A stretch of 17,714 bases of DNA, taken from positions 1 through 17,714 of the forward strand of contig CAAECY010000012.1 in the NCBI GenBank assembly GCA_900754475.1, given 5' to 3'. Of the stretch, positions 13,076 through 17,714 are shown piece by piece (position 1 is the stretch's first letter; each line of letters starts with the position of its first letter). The position numbers and the translations under genes were made by a program. A model generated the notes under the pieces. The model was not told the origin of the DNA, did no database searches, and saw only the letters and a program-made list of their open reading frames with translations. The DNA comes from an uncultured Sutterella sp. Its GTDB lineage: Bacteria > Pseudomonadota > Gammaproteobacteria > Burkholderiales > Burkholderiaceae_F.

Positions 13076-14905
13076 ATGGATTCGACAACGAGCGTCAACG
13101 CGCTCACCATCGTGTTTGCGGCTTTGTGCGTCTTCGCGATCGCCTACCGCTTCTACGGGCTCTTCCTCGCCCAAAAGGTCCTCAACATCAACGCCGAGCG
13201 CGCGACCCCCGCCGTTCGCTTCGCCGACGGCAAGGACTACGTCGCCACCGACAAGTACGTGCTCTTCGGGCACCACTTCGCCGCCATCGCCGCGGCGGGC
13301 CCCCTGCTCGGGCCGGTTCTCGCCGCGCAGTTCGGCTACATGCCCGGGCTCCTCTGGATTCTGATCGGCTGCGTGCTCGCGGGCGGCGTGCACGACATGG
13401 TCGTCCTCTTTTGCTCGGTGCGCCACCGCGGTCGCAGTCTCGCGTACATCGCCTCGAAGGAAATCGACCCGACCACGGGGTTCGTGGCGTCCTGGGCGGT
13501 GCTCGCGATTCTGATCCTGACGCTTGCGGGTCTTTCGATTGCGGTCGTCAACGCCATGCACGACTCGCTCTGGTCGACCTACACGGTGGCGGCGACGATT
13601 CCCATCGCCGTCATCATGGGGCTCTACATGCAGATCTGGCGCAAGGGCGACGTGCGCGGCGCCACGCTGATCGGCGTCGTGCTCCTTTTCCTCTGCATCC
13701 TCTCGGGCCCCTGGGTTGCGGCGCATCCCGAATACTTCGGGTGGCTCAACATCGACCGCAAGACGATGAGCATCCTCATCCCGATCTACGGGTTCTTCGC
13801 TTCGGTCCTTCCGGTGTGGCTCCTCTTGCTTCCGCGCGACTACCTCTCGACCTTCCTCAAGATCGGTACGATCGGCGCGCTCGCGCTCGGCATCGCCTTC
13901 GTGATGCCCGACTTCCACATGCCCGCCTTTACGGACTTCGTCAAGGGCGGCGGCCCGATCGTGGGCGGTCCCGTCATTCCCTTCATCTTCATCACGATCG
14001 CCTGCGGCGCCCTCTCGGGCTTCCACGCCACGATCGGCACGGGTACGACCCCGAAGATGATCGGCAACGAACGCGACGTGCTCTTCGTGGGCTACGGCGC
14101 GATGCTGATGGAAGGGTTCGTCGCCGTGATGGCGCTTGTGGCCGCGTGCGTCCTCGTTCCGGCCGACTACTTCGCCATCAACGCGCCCGTGGAAAAGTTC
14201 CAGGCGCTCGGCATGGCGGTCCAGGAACTCCCGCGCCTTGAAGCGGAAGTGCAGGAAAGCCTCATGGGTCGTCCGGGCGGGTCCGTCTCGCTTGCGGTCG
14301 GCATGGCCCACATCTTCTCGCAGATCCCCTTCATGGAACACCTGATGGCCTATTGGTATCACTTCGCCATCATGTTCGAAGCCGTCTTCATTCTGACGGC
14401 CGTCGACGCGGGTACCCGCGTCGGTCGCTTCTTCCTCCAGGAAATGGCCGCCAAGGTCTGGCCCAAGTTCGGCGACAAGAACTGGTGGCCGGGGATCATC
14501 ATCACGTCCTTCGTCTTTACGGGGAGCTGGGGCTACCTCGTCTATTCGGGAGACATCGGCTCGATTTGGCCCCTTTTCGGTATCTGCAACCAGTTGCTCG
14601 CGTCCGTGACGCTTCTGATCGGCACCACCGTGATCCTGCGCCTCAACAAGACGCAGTACGCGTGGGTGACGGGCGTGCCCGGAATCTTCATGACGATCAT
14701 CACGTTCTGGGCCGGGATCTGGCTCGTCCTCAACCAGTACCTGCCCGCGCAGCAGTACCTCCTGGCGACGCTTTCCGTCCTCGTCATGGTGCTCATGCTC
14801 TTCGTGATCGCGGGCACGCTGCGCCGTTGGGCGGTGCTGCTCGGCATCCGCACGACGACGCGCGACGCGTGGGGGAACGAAGTGAAGGCGCTTGTCGAGG
14901 AGTAA
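13076..14905 (+). CDS. cstA: Carbon starvation protein CstA (pyruvate/peptide transporter family)
   Basis: A 609-residue inner-membrane protein with many hydrophobic helices. Family signatures are the N-terminal AYRFYGLFLAQKVLNIN, PAVRFADGKDYVATDKYVLFGHHFAAIAAAGPLLGPVLAAQ (about 46-85), GCVLAGGVHDMVVLFCSVRHRGRSLAYIA, SGFHATIGTGTTPKMI (about 314-329), and the C-terminal FEAVFILTAVDAGTRVGRFFLQE. E. coli CstA and BtsT of this family import pyruvate (CstA was first linked to peptide uptake); the substrate here is inferred. It is about 90-100 residues shorter than those E. coli proteins. GGAG lies 7 nt before the ATG. Monocistronic, between two terminators. Confidence 0.95.
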   Translation: MDSTTSVNALTIVFAALCVFAIAYRFYGLFLAQKVLNINAERATPAVRFADGKDYVATDKYVLFGHHFAAIAAAGPLLGPVLAAQFGYMPGLLWILIGCVLAGGVHDMVVLFCSVRHRGRSLAYIASKEIDPTTGFVASWAVLAILILTLAGLSIAVVNAMHDSLWSTYTVAATIPIAVIMGLYMQIWRKGDVRGATLIGVVLLFLCILSGPWVAAHPEYFGWLNIDRKTMSILIPIYGFFASVLPVWLLLLPRDYLSTFLKIGTIGALALGIAFVMPDFHMPAFTDFVKGGGPIVGGPVIPFIFITIACGALSGFHATIGTGTTPKMIGNERDVLFVGYGAMLMEGFVAVMALVAACVLVPADYFAINAPVEKFQALGMAVQELPRLEAEVQESLMGRPGGSVSLAVGMAHIFSQIPFMEHLMAYWYHFAIMFEAVFILTAVDAGTRVGRFFLQEMAAKVWPKFGDKNWWPGIIITSFVFTGSWGYLVYSGDIGSIWPLFGICNQLLASVTLLIGTTVILRLNKTQYAWVTGVPGIFMTIITFWAGIWLVLNQYLPAQQYLLATLSVLVMVLMLFVIAGTLRRWAVLLGIRTTTRDAWGNEVKALVEE

Positions 14906-14939
14906 AACCCGCGCTTGCGTAACTTCACCTCGTAATTCA

Positions 14940-14961
14940 CCGCGCAAAGACCGCGCAAAGA
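14940..14961 (+). repeat. 11-bp perfect tandem duplication after cstA
   Basis: CCGCGCAAAGA occurs twice in tandem between the cstA stop and the terminator stem; the second copy overlaps the base of the stem. No function is evident. Confidence 0.6.
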
Positions 14962-15005
14962 GGCCGCCCGAGGCGTCGACCGACGTCCGAGGGCGGCCTC
15001 TTTCG
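14957..15005 (+). terminator. Rho-independent terminator of cstA
   Basis: Plus-strand stem AAAGAGGCCGCCC (14957-14969) with GGGCGGCCTCTTT (14991-15003), 13 bp, and a 21-nt partly self-paired loop. The T-run is short (TTTCGTTCG). The A-rich side makes weak termination in the other direction possible. Confidence 0.8.
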
Positions 15006-15118
15006 TTCGCGCCCCGCGCGCCTCGGGGCCGCAACCGCCCGAAAGCTCGGTTGCGGCTTCCGATCGGCGGTATCATCAAATGTTTGCCCCTTCCGGGGCG
15101 CCCGATCAAGGATTTTCA

Positions 15119-15739
15119 ATGTATCGAACCGCACCGAAGTCGCACCCCCAACGCATCGTCGTTCTCGACACCGAAACGACGGGTCTCAGCTACCGCTACG
15201 GCGACCGCGTGTGCGAAATCGGGGCGATCGAAGTGAACGAAGCGTTCGAGCCCCTGCGGGACTTTCACGCCTACATGAATCCCGAGCGTCCGATGCCCGT
15301 GGCGGCCTACAACGTGCACGGCCTCTCGACGGCGTTTTTGAAAAAGCAACCCGTCTTCCGGGAGATCGCCCCCGAATTCGTCGAATTCGTGCGCGGAGCG
15401 CGGATCGTCGCGCACAACGCGTCTTTTGACGCGGGGTTCATCAATCACGAACTCTTTCTCGCGGGTTACGACAACTTGGAGACGCTCGGCTGCACGGTCT
15501 TCGACACGCTCCGCTGGGCGCGAAGCCTCTTTCAGGGCTACCCCAACGGGCTCGACCACCTCTGCCGCCGTTTCGGCATCCTCGGCGAAGACCGCTCGAT
15601 CCACGGGGCGCTCTCCGACGCGGAACTTCTCCGCATCGTCTGTCGGGGGTTGACGGCCTATGAAAAAACGGGGGTCGTGACCGCCTTCGGGGGCGAATTC
15701 CGGGCGGAAACGAGCCGACCGGTGCCGGGCCGCTCGTGA
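15119..15739 (+). CDS. DnaQ-like DEDDh 3'-5' exonuclease
   Basis: A 206-residue exonuclease with the same fold as DNA polymerase III epsilon. Catalytic residues are D17 and E19 (LDTETTGL), D104 (HNASFDAGF), and H162 and D167 (IHGALSDAEL). After about residue 180 the tail differs from epsilon and lacks the polymerase alpha-binding segment seen in the gene at 9895-10608. It is therefore probably an accessory exonuclease acting on DNA or RNA ends rather than the replicative subunit. Start ATG 15119 has AAGGA 6 nt upstream; an in-frame ATG at 15080 lacks one. A TATCAT at 15071-15076 could be its -10. Monocistronic, between two terminators. Confidence 0.9.
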   Translation: MYRTAPKSHPQRIVVLDTETTGLSYRYGDRVCEIGAIEVNEAFEPLRDFHAYMNPERPMPVAAYNVHGLSTAFLKKQPVFREIAPEFVEFVRGARIVAHNASFDAGFINHELFLAGYDNLETLGCTVFDTLRWARSLFQGYPNGLDHLCRRFGILGEDRSIHGALSDAELLRIVCRGLTAYEKTGVVTAFGGEFRAETSRPVPGRS

Positions 15740-15760
15740 TGTCGTAATGCCATAACAAAG

Positions 15761-15811
15761 AAAGGCGCCGATTTTGCGAGGAGAACGTCCGCAAAATCGG
15801 CGCCTTTTTTT
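15761..15811. terminator. Bidirectional terminator between the exonuclease gene and hcp
   Basis: Perfect 15-bp stem GGCGCCGATTTTGCG (15764-15778) with CGCAAAATCGGCGCC (15790-15804) and an 11-nt loop. Seven T follow on the plus strand and TTTCTTTG on the minus strand, so it can end both converging transcripts. A second perfect 10-bp hairpin, GAGCCCGCGC/GCGCGGGCTC at 15829-15858, lies between it and the hcp stop. Confidence 0.95.
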
Positions 15812-15864
15812 CCGGCTTCTGTTTTTGAGAGCCCGCGCACTTCCCGGCGCGCGGGCTCCGACGA

Positions 15865-17490
15865 TCACCCGAGGATCGCCTTCAGGTCGGCTTCCGGAGT
15901 CGAAACGACGTGGAGGTCGTACGCGTCGACGAGCGTTTTCACGAGGTTGGGCGTGAGGAACGCGGGGAGCGTCGGGCCGATGTACATGCCCTTGACGCCG
16001 AGCGCGAGGAGCGTGAGGAGAATCGCGATCGCCTTCTGCTCGAACCAGGAAAGAACGAGCGTGAGCGGAAGGTCGTTCACGCCGCAGCCCGCCTTTTCCG
16101 CAAGGAGCACCGCGAGACGCACGGCGGCGTAGGCGTCGTTGCACTGACCGACGTCGAGAAGTCGCGGCAGACCCCCCACGTGGCCGAGCGCCTTCCGGTT
16201 GAAGCGGTACTTGCCGCAGGCAAGCGTCAGGATGAAGCAGTCGGCGGGAACCTGCTCGACGAAGTCCGCGTAGTAGGAGCGGCTCGAACGCGCGCCGTCG
16301 CAGCCCCCGACAAGGAAGACGTGGCGGAGGGTCTTCTCACCCACGAGCTTCAGCACGGTGTCCGCGGCCCCTTCGAGAACGGCGCGGCCGAACCCCGTCG
16401 TCACGGTGCGCTTCGGTTCGTCGGCGGCAAAGCCCGGCATTTCGAGCGCTTTTTCGATGACGACCGAGAAGTCGTCCGTGTCGAGGTGCGTGCAGCCCGG
16501 CCAACCCACCATGTTGCGCGTGTAGATGCGGTCCGCATAGTGCCCGGGATTCGGGTCGAGGATGCAGTTCGTCGTCATGACGATGGGACCTGGGAACGCG
16601 GCGAATTCCGTCTGCTGCTTGTACCAGGCCGAGCCGTAGTTGCCGACGAGGTGCGGGTACTTGCGAAGTTCGGGATAGGCGTGCGCGGGAAGGAGTTCGC
16701 CGTTCGTGTAGACGTTGATGCCCTTCCCTTCCGTCTGCTCGAGGATGAGCTTCAGGTCGCGCAGGTCGTGGCCCGAAACGAGGATGCACTTCCCCTTGAC
16801 GGGGGCGGTATTCACCTGGGCGGGGAAGGGATCCCCGAAGTTCGTCGTATTGGCCTTTTCAAGGGCGGCCATCACGTCGAGGTTGAGGCGCCCGATTTCG
16901 AGCGCGTCGGCGAGGAGTTCTTCGGCACCCGCTTCGGGCGACCCGATGCGAGCGAGGTGTTCGAGGACACGGCGCTCAAGCGCCGCGTCGCGAAGGCCGA
17001 GCGCGGCGGCGTGTTCGAGATAGGCGGCCGTACCCTTGAGGCCGTAAAGGGCGAGAAGGCGCAGACCCGCGATGTCGGCGTTCGGTTCTTCGCGGCGCAA
17101 GGACGCTTCGCGGCAGGCGGCGGGAAGCGCGGACGCGCAGAGACCCTTCACGGAAAAGTCCGCGAGCGGATGATCGGGGCGCTTCGCGCCCGCGGCGGCA
17201 AGTTCGTCGCGCATCGCTTCGGCTTCGTGAATGTAGGCGGTGATGCGAATCGGGTCGAAGTTCACGTTCGTCAAAGTCGAGAAGAACGCGCGCGGCACGA
17301 AAAGCGCCGCCTTCGAAATATCGATCCCTTCGGCTTCGGCCGTAAGGGCGCGGGCCGCAAGGCTTTCGAGCATCGCCACGAGCACGTCCTGAAGGTCGGA
17401 CGTCTCGGGGGTCTTCCCGCAATTGCCGCGGAAGGCGCAGCCGTGCATGTCGGGGGTATTGGTCGTTTGTTCGCACTGGATGCAGAACAT
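15865..17490 (-). CDS. hcp: Hybrid cluster protein (hydroxylamine/nitric oxide reductase)
   Basis: A 541-residue iron-sulfur enzyme of the Hcp (prismane) family. It was first assayed as hydroxylamine reductase, and in E. coli it acts as a high-affinity NO reductase under anaerobiosis. N-terminal cluster cysteines are C3, C6, C18 and C24. The ligands of the hybrid 4Fe-2O-2S cluster are all present: H241, E265, C309, C397 (VGGCDGAR), C425 (LACGKYRFN), C450 (DVGQCNDAY) and E484 (SWFEQKA). The segment PRAFFSTLTNVNFDP matches the E. coli-type (class II) proteins, but the N-terminal spacing is Cx2Cx11Cx5C. AAGGAG lies 9 nt before ATG 17490. No hcr reductase gene is downstream in the window. An NsrR-like box lies upstream. 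Confidence 0.97.
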   Translation of the reverse strand: MFCIQCEQTTNTPDMHGCAFRGNCGKTPETSDLQDVLVAMLESLAARALTAEAEGIDISKAALFVPRAFFSTLTNVNFDPIRITAYIHEAEAMRDELAAAGAKRPDHPLADFSVKGLCASALPAACREASLRREEPNADIAGLRLLALYGLKGTAAYLEHAAALGLRDAALERRVLEHLARIGSPEAGAEELLADALEIGRLNLDVMAALEKANTTNFGDPFPAQVNTAPVKGKCILVSGHDLRDLKLILEQTEGKGINVYTNGELLPAHAYPELRKYPHLVGNYGSAWYKQQTEFAAFPGPIVMTTNCILDPNPGHYADRIYTRNMVGWPGCTHLDTDDFSVVIEKALEMPGFAADEPKRTVTTGFGRAVLEGAADTVLKLVGEKTLRHVFLVGGCDGARSSRSYYADFVEQVPADCFILTLACGKYRFNRKALGHVGGLPRLLDVGQCNDAYAAVRLAVLLAEKAGCGVNDLPLTLVLSWFEQKAIAILLTLLALGVKGMYIGPTLPAFLTPNLVKTLVDAYDLHVVSTPEADLKAILG

Positions 17491-17554
17491 CGTCGGGGTC
17501 TCCTTATGTATCGACGGGGCGGTATCTCGCTCGGACGGGGTTTCCGAATTAAAT

Positions 17555-17571
17555 ATGTATTTGAAATACCG
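17555..17571. promoter_or_regulatory. NsrR-like operator upstream of hcp
   Basis: ATGTATTT-G-AAATACCG, with a perfect core GTATTT-G-AAATAC at 17557-17569, lies about 65 bp before the hcp start. From memory, the NsrR consensus is close to ATGYATTT-N-AAATRCAT; the left half matches fully and the right half in six of eight positions. NsrR is the nitric-oxide-sensing repressor that commonly controls hcp. A -10-like TATTTA lies just downstream of it. The remaining sequence to 17714 shows no gene or RNA I can name, only a weak hairpin near 17669-17695. Confidence 0.55.
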
Positions 17572-17714
17572 ATTTTCGAAGTATAGGGAGACAACCGAGG
17601 GAAAGCAAGAAAAAGTTATACGCGAGATACATTTTATTAAGGCGGCACTGGTTTAGGTGTTATTAGGCTACCTCGGGCTCGGCCTGAGCGTAGCGCACCG
17701 AGTCCGGCGAAAAG

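Noticed and set aside
13043..15109. 688-codon open frame on the minus strand opposite cstA
   Set aside because: It mirrors CstA codons, is full of Arg, Asp, His and Glu in low-complexity patterns, and matches nothing recognisable; a long antisense frame is expected at this GC content.
17660..17714. Possible structured RNA or gene end at the right edge
   Set aside because: Only a weak 7-bp hairpin with one wobble is visible and no coding frame or family signature can be supported.
1..17714. CRISPR array, prophage or toxin-antitoxin system
   Set aside because: No regularly spaced repeats with unique spacers, no phage structural or integrase genes, and no recognisable toxin-antitoxin pair were seen.

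Overview
The window reads as chromosomal DNA of a GC-rich proteobacterium, most likely a betaproteobacterium of the order Burkholderiales (perhaps Sutterellaceae; the family is a guess from protein style). The main evidence is the minus-strand order rpsO - pnp - tpiA - secG - tRNA-Leu(GAG), a conserved block in that class. A DUF1178 protein and an NsrR-like box in front of hcp also fit.

Region 1-11489 is all on the minus strand. From its promoter side (high coordinates) it holds: tRNA-Ser(GGA) and tRNA-Gly(CCC) behind a strong sigma70 promoter and ended by a terminator; a MarR-type regulator 11 nt before dnaQ (replicative proofreading subunit); a periplasmic amino-acid-binding protein and a matching permease, each with its own terminator and with no ATPase gene nearby; rpsO and pnp; a broken IS4/IS1634-like transposase gene; tpiA-secG; then tRNA-Leu(GAG) and tRNA-Gln(CTG) with a terminator; an EamA-type exporter; and a second, identical tRNA-Leu(GAG) cut by the window edge. 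Two places look like later insertions into the housekeeping block: the transposase between pnp and tpiA, and the tRNA-Gln/EamA segment held between two copies of tRNA-Leu(GAG).

Region 11490-11857 is a divergent regulatory stretch. Region 11858-15739 is on the plus strand: a DUF1178 zinc-ribbon protein, an unrecognised acidic protein, a terminator, cstA (carbon-starvation/pyruvate transporter), a terminator, and a second DnaQ-like exonuclease that lacks the polymerase-binding tail. A 15-bp bidirectional terminator separates it from hcp (hybrid cluster protein, minus strand), whose upstream region carries an NsrR-like palindrome. This suggests nitric-oxide-responsive control.

Most of the window is ordinary housekeeping DNA and I do not see a convincing new multi-gene system. 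The items most worth a second look are the tRNA-Leu duplication around the EamA cassette, the degenerate transposase (single-base frameshift plus loss of the expected catalytic Glu), the MarR-dnaQ pairing, the unusual N-terminal cysteine spacing in Hcp with its NsrR-like box, and several palindromes and helically phased repeats at promoters.
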